DNA of 64,000 nt from Lamellibrachia satsuma (Eukaryota > Annelida > Polychaeta > Sabellida > Siboglinidae), in contig BSQZ01000036.1 of the NCBI GenBank assembly GCA_033239005.1, positions 1,563,501-1,627,500 of the forward strand. The letters run 5' to 3'. The notes below the pieces were generated by a model, which did no database searches, had not been told where the DNA came from, and saw only the letters and a program-made list of their open reading frames with translations. Shown here in pieces: positions 23,754-33,914 of the stretch. Position numbers and translations under genes: made by a program. The number at the start of each line of letters is the position of its first letter. Within the stretch, counting starts at the first letter, position 1.

Positions 23754-23948
23754 CCGACCCAACGCATACACTGCGGGAGACGCGCACTTTATTTGTTAAG
23801 CACATTTCACATGTCACAACGAAGTGTTGTTCATAAGTTAGTTAGCTTAGTTAGTTTAGTTGTGCTAAGTACACACCAGCCGATCAAATCTCGACAACCA
23901 ATCGTCTGGAGGACCAAAAACGGTTGGTATGCTTGGTGTGTAATGAGT
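23754..23948. other. unannotated spacer
   Basis: Nothing recognised. Confidence 0.4.
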
Positions 23949-24029
23949 TCCCGACTTCCAACTCGTGATTGATGTCTCCCGTTAAAAAAACGAATCGGAA
24001 GTCGGGAGGTTGGCCCAACTATAGTTGGG
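23949..24029. repeat. two short perfect inverted repeats
   Basis: TCCCGACTTCC (23949-23959) pairs with GGAAGTCGGGA (23997-24007). Directly after, CCCAACTATAGTTGGG (24014-24029) is a perfect 16-bp palindrome. Confidence 0.6.
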
Positions 24030-24119
24030 ATGGTGTTAATTAGTCCAGACCAACTAGGAGTGGACGACCTGAACGTGTGCGTTTTTCACGCCAGGGTCAG
24101 AAAAGTGCGTCAACGGGTC

Positions 24120-24211
24120 GGTCTGGTTTGTGTGTAACCCCCGGCTGGTTGGTGTGTAACCCCCGGCTGGTTGGTGTGTAACCCCCGGCTGGTTGGTGTG
24201 TAACCCCCGGT
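24120..24211. repeat. 22-bp tandem repeat, 4 units
   Basis: The unit is GTGTGTAACCCCCGGCTGGT plus TG. Confidence 0.9.
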
Positions 24212-25439
24212 CGGGTGTATCACCGACTATGTGGGGCAGGAAGAGGGGAGCTCCCGAGTACCTAATTTCCCCCAACTGCCGACGGTTGGTCAGTCGGCCC
24301 GAGGTGTACTTAGCATTCGTAACTTAGTTAGTTGGTTAGTTATGTTGTTAATCGTTAGCTACGTATTATTAGTAAACAATTCTGAAAGTAATAATAGTAT
24401 TGGTAAACACTTCTATTTGTGTTCGTTTCTACGTGAACTTAATGTTTCAACTAACCCATTCGTCTGTTTCAGCAAACCCCATATACAGGGTTAGTTGAAC
24501 GTATACGGGGGTTAGGCGTGTGCCTGCATGTTATTTGTTCTGATCAATAAAACGAATTAGAAAACTATTCTTTTATTACAAAAGTGTTAGAACTAGAACC
24601 GCTCCCCTACATATTTATTTATTACTAGCCGAGTTCCCAGGCTTTGCAAGGGAGCTTATGACTTCTTGTTTTATCCAGTCAAATTTCGATTTTGTTTTCA
24701 ATGTACTAACTAACCATCGCCATGGGCTTCCGACCACGCCTACTAAATATCAACCCCATACAGGCGAAACTGGTCACGTGCAGTTACACGACCCAGTTTG
24801 AAGAGTAGGCACAATGCCGTCGTCAGTCGGTCGTCATCATCGTGAATGCACACACCACAATCGCCCAACTCCTTACTCGGTGGCACCATTTTTTCCCAGA
24901 AATGTATGTGATCCTGATTTCTAGTATGGCTTCCATTCACCAGGGCTGCTGACCATTAATGTTGGGCTGAACTCCTGGTCGAGTGACCAAAGCACCCACT
25001 GATCCAAGGTGACTATGGAGTCTTTCACCAATTGTCTTGCTGCAACAGAACAGCTCTACTGGATGTTGTTGGTGTTGTTGTTGCTGTTGTTGAGACGAAG
25101 GGGGACACTGACTTAGCCACGCACGGGACTGTGTGCTTGCCAAAACCAACTGGCGAGCAGAAGAAGAACTAGTCGTCCCAGAATTCCCGATGAAGGTTGC
25201 CGATGGCAGCTGAAGCATTGAGAGTAAGTAATCTCAATAGTTGCGGTTTGAAGAAAATCGTTACTGGTATATGTTTACCAACTTGATGAGCATTTTCATG
25301 CTTTTATTCCGGTTTATTGGAATTTGCGTTTACGGTCAATGTAATGTATATTGGCTCAGTTGTCTTAATAAACATACCATTAAATTTAGCATGTATTAAA
25401 ACACATATCATGAGCAAAGTGGAGTGAACGGGCTTCATT
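24212..25439. other. unannotated stretch
   Basis: Contains a short glutamine-encoding TTG run (minus strand, about 25065-25092) in a 93-codon frame that I do not call. TAGCCGAGTTCCCAGGCTTT near 24626 resembles 3' ends of dispersed repeats, unproven. Confidence 0.35.
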
Positions 25440-25610
25440 CTACTGGTAATCTCCATCGGTTAATGGTTGCATGCCCGCCTAGTAATCAATCATCCGGTAG
25501 GATGATATGTGACGTGACTCGGATCATTGATTGGGGGTGTAAAAGACGACGAAAAGCACCCGGCAGTGGCCGCCCTCCGTGCCAGCATAGAAAGATCAGC
25601 TTGGCGATAA
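25440..25610 (+). repeat. possible tRNA-derived SINE remnant
   Basis: CGGTTAATGGTTGCATGCCC followed by GCCTAGTAATC resembles the A-box to anticodon portion of tRNA-derived SINE heads. The expected B box is degenerate (ATCCGGTAGG). A non-tRNA body (GGCCGCCCTCCGTGCC) follows. Tentative. Confidence 0.3.
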
Positions 25611-25734
25611 TGTTCTGAAAAAGGCTAGTTAAATGAGACCTTGTAACACCATCACATTGTAGTAACCACAATAAACAGACAAGTCAGTTAATATTGCGCT
25701 GCCGAGTGCTTGAAACAACGACAAACTAGAGGTA

Positions 25735-26285
25735 TAGGTAGATGCAGTGATATGGCGAACGCGGACAGAAAACTGAAGAAACAACTAAAAGGAAAAAGTG
25801 TTTGGAAGCCTGCGTGGTGCCAGCCTGTATATACGGGTTGGGAACACTGACACTGACAGAGAGACAGGAGGAGAAGATACAGATAGCAGACAACAACTGG
25901 GCCCGAAGAATACGCAAAGTAACCCAAGATGCTTGAAGGAAGGTGAAGGAATTGAGAGAAGAGATTGACATGACGAAACAACTAAAGATTAAAGTAGTCG
26001 GAAGCAGAATGAGATGGGCAGGACATGTGGAAAGAATGGGTGAAGACAGACTGTCAAAAAGAGCATGGAAAGCAGAAGAGGGCGGCAGAAGAAGAAGAGG
26101 AAGACCAAAGCTGCGATGGAAAGACTGTGTCAAACGAGATCTTGAAAGGACAGGTACGAAAAGCCAAGAGTGGAAGACCATCGCAGAAGACAGAGGGAGA
26201 CGGAGAGAGTTAACAATGAAAGTGAAAGAAGCTACCAAGTGACTTGGACCCCACCCGCAAGGGAGCAAGGGGAAGAAGAAGATGG
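25735..26285 (+). pseudogene. family B-related retrotransposon C-terminal tail
   Basis: Readable frame: ACVVPACIYGLGTLTLTERQ, NNWARRIRKVTQ, a stop at about 25934, then MRWAGHVERMGEDRLSKRAW, RGRPKLRWKDCVKRDLER and W-K-T-I-A-E-D-R, ending TAA-like near 26240. The 3' UTR CACCCGCAAGGGAGCAAGGG matches the 3' end of the 18006-19486 element in layout but is diverged. It represents a sister subfamily. Confidence 0.75.
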
Positions 26286-26769
26286 TGAAAGTGGAGACAA
26301 TCCACCGTGATCCCTAAGAGGGAAATGACTGTCTAGAGTGCCCCAAGCCCAGAAAGCACAGGAAGAGTCTTATCGGAAAAGGCGTTAGCGATGAAAAGAA
26401 CGCTGCTAAACAAATGCAGTGGACATTGCTTTCTGGATGTGAACAACGCATGGCGCCACCATTAATTCATACCAGATCCTGATGGTGAACAGCCTGCATT
26501 TAAATATGATAACGATATCGGTGATACTTAAATGTACCCTTCATTGTTTGATACCGTGTATCCGTAGTTATGTGGGCCGACATACATAATATCGCGACAT
26601 ATCGCGAACAGCCATCTTTAACGGAATCGTCGCGCCGCAAACACTGATGACAGAGCCGACAGTTGGCGACCTTACACTGGAGGACCGAAATGGTATCACC
26701 TCAGTTTTATCCTTGTTGAGCAGAATTAAGTTTGTTGTTGGTTAGCCACTGTGTCAGCTCGCGCACGCA
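26286..26769. other. unannotated stretch
   Basis: Possibly the 3' part of the minus-strand L2-like element next door. Not resolvable by eye. Confidence 0.3.
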
Positions 26770-28170
26770 TTCGTCAATACTATAATATAATAACATAATA
26801 ATATAAGTAGAAGTGCATCTCTGTGTTGGGATGGTGGACACTCGGCGTAAAGTTGGGTGTCGTCAGCGTACGTATGGTTTAGAAGGTTTTGGCGTTTGAA
26901 GATATCGGCGATTGGTAGACAATATAGATTAAACAGCATGGGACCGACAACCGACCCACGCGGAACACCGTGATATGTTGTTCTTCGAGCAGATGTGCTT
27001 TGTCTTATCCTTACGGCGTTCGTTCGACCCCCCAAGGTACGAAGTAAACCATGCGACCACTGTGTGGTTCAGTCCAATGTGGTAGCGTCGCTGCAGCAGG
27101 ACGGTGTGATCCAGTGTGTCATATGCAGCACTGAGATCTAACAGCTCGAGCAGCACTACGCGCCGCGCATCAATTGCTTGAGTCAGGTCTTCATGGGTAC
27201 GCACTAGAGCCTTTCGGTACGTGTCTTGGGCGGTATGCGCTCTGAAACGGGTCATTGTAGTCATTCGCATCAATGTGACGGCGCAGTTCATTTGCGACGT
27301 ATCGTTCCAGAGTTTTCGACACGATATTTATCTGTGATATAGGACGATAGTTTGTGAGGAATTTAAGGTCAAGACAGCGTTTCTTAAGTAATGGTGTTAC
27401 TAAAGCATGTTTCATGTTCTGTGGTACGACGCCTGACTGTAGAGATGCATTAACGATGTTAGTAAGTATCGGTGCAAGCAGCTCGATGTTATCCTTCAGC
27501 ATGTTTGTCGGCATTGGGTCTAAATCGCATGTTTTAGTGGTAGATAGACGAACGATCCGTATGATGTCCTCCGTCGTAGCTGGCGAATCGATGGTACGGT
27601 GTATTTCAACAGCTTTATCAGCGAAAAACTTGTGAAATCGCTCAGCAAGAGCTGAATGTCAAGTGAGTCGGGCAGCTGAACGGGCGTTAATCAGCCCAGC
27701 AGTGCGTTTGTTACGCAGAACATTTGTTTCATTTTATGGCGATCATCTTTTTATCAGCATGCAATAGTGACTCGATTTAGAGGCGCTGGGTTTTTGTCGG
27801 TAGGAGTTTCGTAGCGTCGTGAAGATCTGTCTGTGTATAACGAATTTCTCCTTTCGCCATCGGCGTTCGGCCCAGTGGAGGTTACGTTTTGCTTCCGACA
27901 GCTCTGCTGCCTGCCATGGCGTTTTCTGGCGAACCGTGATGACGCGGTTGATGGCTGGCACGTGTTTGTCGACGATAGTCGCGTTTACGGTGTTATGTGT
28001 GTCAACCAGATCGCCAGTGGTAGGAGGACTTGTAGCGAACGCTTCACGGATGTCACTGGAGAACGCTCGTTTCTCGGTGGACGCATACTTTCGGTACTGT
28101 ACACAGCATCACAGGGGAGCAGGACTGTCGATGCGCAGGTTACACTCGACTGCGTGGTGATACGTTAGCA
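26770..28170 (-). mobile_element. L2-like non-LTR retrotransposon, linker and RT (pseudogene)
   Basis: Reading from 28160 downward: STEKRAFSSDIREAF, an NPW-like TPWQAAELSEAKRNLHWAER with RRWRKEKFVIHRQIF (27950-27800), DLDPMPTNMLKDNIELLAPI, ALVTPLLKKRCLDLKFLTNY with RPIS, ERYVANELRRHI, FQSAYRPRH, VVLLELLDLSAAYDTLDHTV, GVPRGSVVGPMLFNLYCLPI and NHTYADDTQLY (YADD intact). This order and wording are those of the L2 clade. At least three frameshifts split it. No endonuclease domain or intact 3' end was identified. Confidence 0.85.
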
Positions 28171-28879
28171 GTGCTGTTGACGCTACGGGTGATGCAATCA
28201 GCATGGAGTCACGCGCGGTGATCATAATTACAGTTTTCTTGAAAATGTCCTTTCCTGAACATAGCTTAACAACACACTATGTGCGTTAATAGTTTATTAA
28301 TTATTCTGAACAGTGTTAACGTTTCAAGTTCTTTCGTTACAGGTTTAGTGTTTAAAGTGTGTCCTTTCCTGAACAAACTGGCCTTGTGTTCATCGTGTGT
28401 GTGGTTCGGTGACGTGCCTAATGCTGTAGTGTAGTGTAGTGGGTAAACTGGCATATTCCGGGCCCTTAGTATTACGGCTTTGTGTTTCACTCTTACCTCG
28501 CTTTCACTATGCCAAGACGTTCATTATGTAATGCTATGTTATTTTAAGTGCACATATGGCACATGTGATTGTCAAATGTTGTGTTTTAGGGCAGTTTTAG
28601 CGATCGAAATTGCTACGAATAGTAGCATTAGCCGTGTTTTCATTAATTTTCAATTTGGCGCCTTTATGGAGCGAACGCTAAAAATACTACAGTATTATTT
28701 GTATTAAAAACAACGAAGCAATATTTAATTTGCTCTGCATGGCACAAAATATATAATGGAAAATGGAAATATTCCGAAATTTTGAAACACATGATTTGTA
28801 GAGCACTAACAGGCACTTTTAAAATAATATCTAAGATAATTACAAGTGCATTTTTTCACAAACACCAAGAGCACCATCC
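28171..28879. other. unannotated stretch
   Basis: TGTCCTTTCCTGAACA occurs twice (28246 and 28362), about 116 bp apart. Otherwise nothing is seen. Confidence 0.35.
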
Positions 28880-30480
28880 CTCTAAAAAGGATGAAGGATC
28901 TGGAACCACCCGACTATCCGATTGTGATAGGCTCAGTCGAGCAAGAGTCAATGTGAAAAGACAGAGATGCTATACAGTGGTATACGCAGAACCATGACGA
29001 CATCAGAACCAAAACTACAGCAACGGCTACAGTCCTCGCAGGTGCCTATAATGCCCATAAGTGAGGGTGGCTGGAAAGTAAAACAAGAGCAAACCAGCCT
29101 GGCATAGATACACAGGACCTCACCCTGTGCACCACCCAGGGTCTAACACAACTAGTAAAGGGCCCCATCCACACAAGAGGGAGTAGACTGGTTCTCACCA
29201 TGAGTGACAAGCCAAGTATATGTTCACTAGTTAGCACTGAATGCCAGATAAGTACATCTGATATATTGACTACCACCCTAAGTGTCGCCCCAGATATGGA
29301 ACAGGCACCTCCACGCACAGTATGGTTATACCAAAGGAGAGACTTGGATGACCTGATGGATGAACTTGGTGGAACAAACTGGAAGAACATAATAAAAACA
29401 AATGACCCGGAAGGTTCTTGTACAAAATTAACCAAAACTATCAAGAAGGCCACAAAAAAAAACAATATCCTCAGACACACGGTTAGATCCTTAGCACTCA
29501 ACAAGAAACCGAGCATAGCTCACACAGGTACAACATTCTTAAAGCAAGAGTGGAGACAAAAATTACAACCGGACTAAAGAAGTAATCAAAAGCTGGTGGT
29601 GGACTAAATAGATTGATGGGACATGGTGACAAAAGTGATATACCAGTTTTATGGAGTAATGATCATACCTTCACTACTTCAACAGACAAAGCTGAATGTC
29701 TTGCGGACATCTTTGCCAATAAATCAACTATCTTAGAAGCAGAAAACGAAAAACCAGTCCCCCACGTGCATGGGAAGACAAATGCATCCCTGGAGAAGAT
29801 TATGGTTTGGACAAAGAAGGTAAACAAATTCGACAGAAGCTTGACATCGAAAAGACCAATGGACCAGACTCAATCTCAGCTAGCGTCTTGAAACAAGCTG
29901 CCCTAGAGTTGGCCAAACGGTTGCCCAAATTGTTCCAGCTGTGCTTTAACATGGGAATCATGACTAAGCAATGGAAGGTTATCCATGTTCTCCCGTACCA
30001 CAAAGAGAAAGATAGGCATGACCCGAACAATTATCGTCCAGTGCCACTGCTCAGCATCATCAGCACGGTGATGGAAAGACTTCTAAATTCAGCAATCTGG
30101 AAGTATGTGCATAGGCACAGCCTAATTTCAAACAAAATAGTTTGCCTAATTTCAGACAAACAGTTTGGATTCAGAGCTGGCCACTCTACATGCGACGCCT
30201 TAACCTTCATTGTACAACAGCTATACAATGTCATTGGCAAAAAGCAAGAAGCTTAGACTAATCTGCCGTGACATCAGCAGAATATTCGATAGAGTGTGGC
30301 ACTACCGCCTGGGGGCCAAACTGTTATCCTGGGTAGAATGGAATATGCTCTCGTGCCTAGTTTGTTAACGCAGATATTCCCCATGGATCCATTCCCCTAT
30401 CCATCGGTGATATGCAATAAAAAAAATACATAACCATATCGTCCTCTATGCCGATGACTCATTAGTTTTGGCACAGTCAA
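28880..30480 (+). mobile_element. Jockey-like non-LTR retrotransposon, EN-linker-RT (pseudogene)
   Basis: Readable parts: DLTLCTTQGLTQLVKGPIHT and RLVLTMSD (endonuclease C-terminal type, 29120-29210); a linker with TNWKNIIKTNDPEG; NGPDSISASVLKQAALELAK; VIHVLPYHKEKDRHDPNNYR; ISDKQFGFRAGHSTCDALTF; DISRIFDRVWH (about 30270-30300); VLYADDSLVLAQS (about 30450-30480, YADD intact). Several stops and frameshifts separate these. The F-D-R-V-W-H motif A and QFGFR are typical of Jockey/I-group LINEs. Confidence 0.75.
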
Positions 30481-31076
30481 GAATATGCATATTCTGGCAA
30501 CTGTGGCATTTGTCTTAATCTGCTGCACATTCAATCATGGGCAAATAAATGATTGCAAAATGATGCTTGGTGCAGCCAAATTCAAGAACCTAACTGTATC
30601 GAGGTTGAAAGATGCAGAAACCGGCCACTCATCACTCACATTTATGAAAACTATCTTGAAATTGAAAACCTTTTTTGAAAACATTTATTGTCCGTTAAAT
30701 GTATCACATAGAATGGAAATTTTCCTTTGGGCTCACACTGTTAAAGTATGAACAGTAAGACAAATCTTGTCAATTAGCCAGTTACCTTACTCTGGTTGTA
30801 ACTATCTACGCTGTTTGTCATTATGCCTTTTCCGTGGGGAAGCATGTGTGCTTTCGCTCGATGTATACAATTCTTTCAACAGAATTAGTGTTCTCCTTGT
30901 AACAATTTGCTGTTCTTTGTGGTTTTAATGGTTGCATTTCTTATAATGTTACTAACAAACCTGATCGGGCCTGTTAAACATTTTTGAAAGTTGCTGTCCT
31001 GTCCTGAACAACATTGTTCAAATTCACTGTCACAATGTGCAATAACTTTACAATGTTTAATATTCACCGTTCTACG
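30481..31076. other. unannotated stretch
   Basis: May include the decayed C-terminal end of the preceding element. No clear feature. Confidence 0.3.
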
Positions 31077-33345
31077 ATACAGGAAAGAAGGAACGAAGGA
31101 AAGAAGGAACGAAGGAACGAAGGAATGAAGGAACGAATGAAAGAAGAAACGAAGGAATGAAGGAACGAAGGCATGAAGGAAAGAAGAATGAAGGAATGAA
31201 GCAAGGAAGGAACGAAGGAAAGAAGGAATGGAGGAAAGAAGGAATGAAGGAAAGAAAGAACGAAGGAAAAAAGGAACGAAGGAATAAAGGAAAGAAGGAA
31301 CGAATGAAAGAAGGAACGAAGGAACGAAGGAAAGAAGGAACGAAAGAATGAAGGAAAGAAAGAACGAAGGAAAGAAGGAAAGAAGGAACGAAGGAATGAA
31401 GGAACGAATGAAAGAAGGAATGAAGGAATGAAGGAATGAAGGAAAGAAGGAACGAAGGAAAGAAGGCAATAAAGGAAAGAAGGGAAGAAGGAACAATTGA
31501 AAGAAGGAATGAAGGAAAGAAGGAATGAAGGAATTAAGGAAAGAAGGAACGAAGGAATGAAGGAAAGAAGGAAAGAAGGAAAGAAGGAATGAAAGTAACG
31601 AAGGAAACAAGGAACGAACGAAAGAAGGAACGAAGGAATGAAGGAAAGAAGTAATGAAGTATTGAAGGAAAGAAGGAACGAAGGAATGAAGGAAAGAAGG
31701 AACGAAGGAATGAAGGAAAGAAGGAAAGAATAAACGAAGGAACGAAGGAAAGAAGGAATGAAGGAATGAAGGTAAGAAGGAACGAAGGAAAGAAGGAATG
31801 AAGGAACGAAGGAAAGAAGGAATGAAGGAATGAAGGAACGAAGGAAAGAAGGAATGAAGGAATAAAGGAAAGAAGGAACGAAGGAAAGAAGGAACGAAGG
31901 AAAGAAGGAAAGAAGGAACGAAGGAAAGAAGGAATGAAGGAAAGAAGGAAAGAAGGAACGAAGGAAAGAAGGAAAGAATGAAAGAAGGAACGAAGGAAAG
32001 AAGGAACGAAGGAATGAAGGAATGAAGGAAAGAAGGAACGAAGGAAAGAAAGAACGAAGGAAAGAAGGAACGAAGGAAAGAAGGAGCGAAAGAAGGAAGA
32101 AATGAAGGAAAGAAGGAACGAAGGAACGAAGGAATGAAAGAAAGAAGGAACGAATGAAAGAATGAACGAAGAAATGAAGGAAAGAAGGAAAGAATGAAAG
32201 AAGGAACGAAGGAACGAATGAAAGAAGGAACGAAGGAAAGAAGGAAAGAAGGAATGAAGGAAAGAAGAAACGAAGGAACGAAGGAATAAAGGAAAGAAGG
32301 AATGAATGAAAGAAGGAATGAAGGAAAGAAGGAACGAAGGAAAGAAGGAACGAAAGGAACGAAGGAAAGAAGGAATGAATGAAAGAAGGAACGAAGGAAT
32401 GAAAGAAAGAAGGAACGAAGGATTGAAGGAAAGAAGGAATGAAGGAATGAAGGAAAGAAGCAACGAAGGAATGAAGGAAAGAAGGAATGAAGGAAAGAAG
32501 GAATGAAGGAATGAAGGAAAGAAGGAACGAAGGAAAGAAGGAACGAAAGGAACGAAGGAAAGAAGGAATGAATGAAAGAAGGAATGAAGGAATGAAGGAA
32601 AGAAGGAACGAAGGATTGAAGGAAAGAAGGAACGAAGGAATGAAGGAAAGAAGCAACGAAGAAACGAAGGAACGAAGGAAAGAAGGAACGAAGGAATGAA
32701 GGAAAGAAGGAACGAATGAAAGAAGGAAAGAAGCAACGAAGGAATGAAGGAAAGAAGCAATGAAGAAACGAAGGAACGAAGGAAAGAAGGAATGAAGGAA
32801 TGAAGGAAAGAAGGAACGACTGAAAGAAGGAACGAATGAACGAAGGAAAGAAGGAACGAAGGAATGAAGGAACAAAGGAAAGAAGGAACGAAGGAAAGAA
32901 GGAACGAAGGAACGAAGGAATGAAGGCAAGAAGGAATGAAGGAAAGAAGGAATGAAGGAACCAAGGAAAGAAGGAGCGAAAGAATGAAGGAATGAAGGAA
33001 AGAAGGAAAGAAGGAATGAAGGAAAGAAGGAAAGAAGGAAAGAAGGAAAGAAGGAACGAAGGAACGAAAGAAAGAAGGAACGAAGGAATGAAGGAAAGAA
33101 GAAACAAAGGAACGAAGGAATAAAGGAAAGAAGGAACGAATGAAAGAAGGAATGAACGAAAGTAGGAAAGAAGGAAAGAAGGAAAGAAGGAAAGAAGGAA
33201 CGAAAGAACGAAGGAAAGAAGGAACGAAGGAAAGAAAGAATGAAACAAGGAAAGAAGGAACGAAGGAAAGTAGGAACGATTGAACGAAGGAACGAAGGAA
33301 TGAATGAATGAAGGAAGGGGAAGAAGGAAGGAAGGAAAGATAAAA
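31077..33345. repeat. 2.3-kb purine-rich array, (GGAANGAA)n
   Basis: The plus strand is built from 8-bp units GGAA-N-GAA, where N is A, C or T and almost never G until the last 40 bp, where plain GGAAGGAA appears. The minus strand has hardly any stops in any frame, giving frames of up to 834 codons (Phe/Ser/Leu/Pro-rich), which are artefacts. Around 32320-32510 and 32513-32700 a segment of about 193 bp is duplicated, marked by a 1-bp phase slip (CGAAAGGAACG). Confidence 0.97.
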
Positions 33346-33384
33346 CCAACGAAATAACATATGAACCAACGAACGATCGTCGAC

Positions 33385-33690
33385 GACAATTTAAATCTTA
33401 GTTATGTCTGGAAGTCGCCTGATAAAATCTGGTTTGACGATGTTGGAGCTAGAGACCAGGAGACTAAAGAGAGATCAAATAGACGTGTTTTTAAAATATG
33501 TAATGGTTATTATAATATTGCCAGATATATTAATAGAACCAAAGGGCACAAAGCAGCGTTAGTTAAGGAAAAATAAAGGTTGGATATGAGATAATACTTA
33601 TTCTCACAGACGACGATAAATGAATGGAACACATCGTCTAACGATTATGTAATTACTGATGATCGTATCTGCCTATGGATATTTGAAAGA
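33385..33690 (+). mobile_element. CR1 family A fragment (copy A3), C-terminal RT
   Basis: Contains LSY..., RDQETKERSNRRVFKICNGY, GHKAALVKEK and, after frameshifts, INEWN (33618-33632). Colinear with 48620-48880 of copy A5, with the same variant wording (RDQETKR, GHKAALVKE), so A3 and A5 form a subfamily. No 3' UTR hairpin follows. Confidence 0.75.
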
Positions 33691-33914
33691 TGCAGGAGAC
33701 TAGCCAAGTAAGGTGGTTGTTGTAAAGATAGAGCACGATATTTAAAAGTGGACAGCTTATAAAATTAATTCGATAAGTAACAATATAACTGTTTTTGTAG
33801 TGGTGGTGAAAACCGAGGCGCCCACACGTGCCAGACAATTTTGTTTAATGCCGTTGATATTGTTTTAGCAGTAGATATAAATATGTGACGCCGAATTAGA
33901 TATATATATATGAT
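33691..33914. other. unannotated spacer
   Basis: Possible 3' UTR remnants. Nothing definite. Confidence 0.3.

Noticed and set aside
24937..25218. 93-codon minus-strand frame with a short polyglutamine run
   Set aside because: The glutamines come from a TTG/TTGCTG simple repeat. No recognisable domain and no support for exons around it.
30885..33389. Minus-strand frames of up to 834 codons rich in Phe, Ser, Leu and Pro
   Set aside because: They exist only because the (GGAANGAA)n array has no stop codons on its reverse strand. All three frames are open and there is no coding signature.
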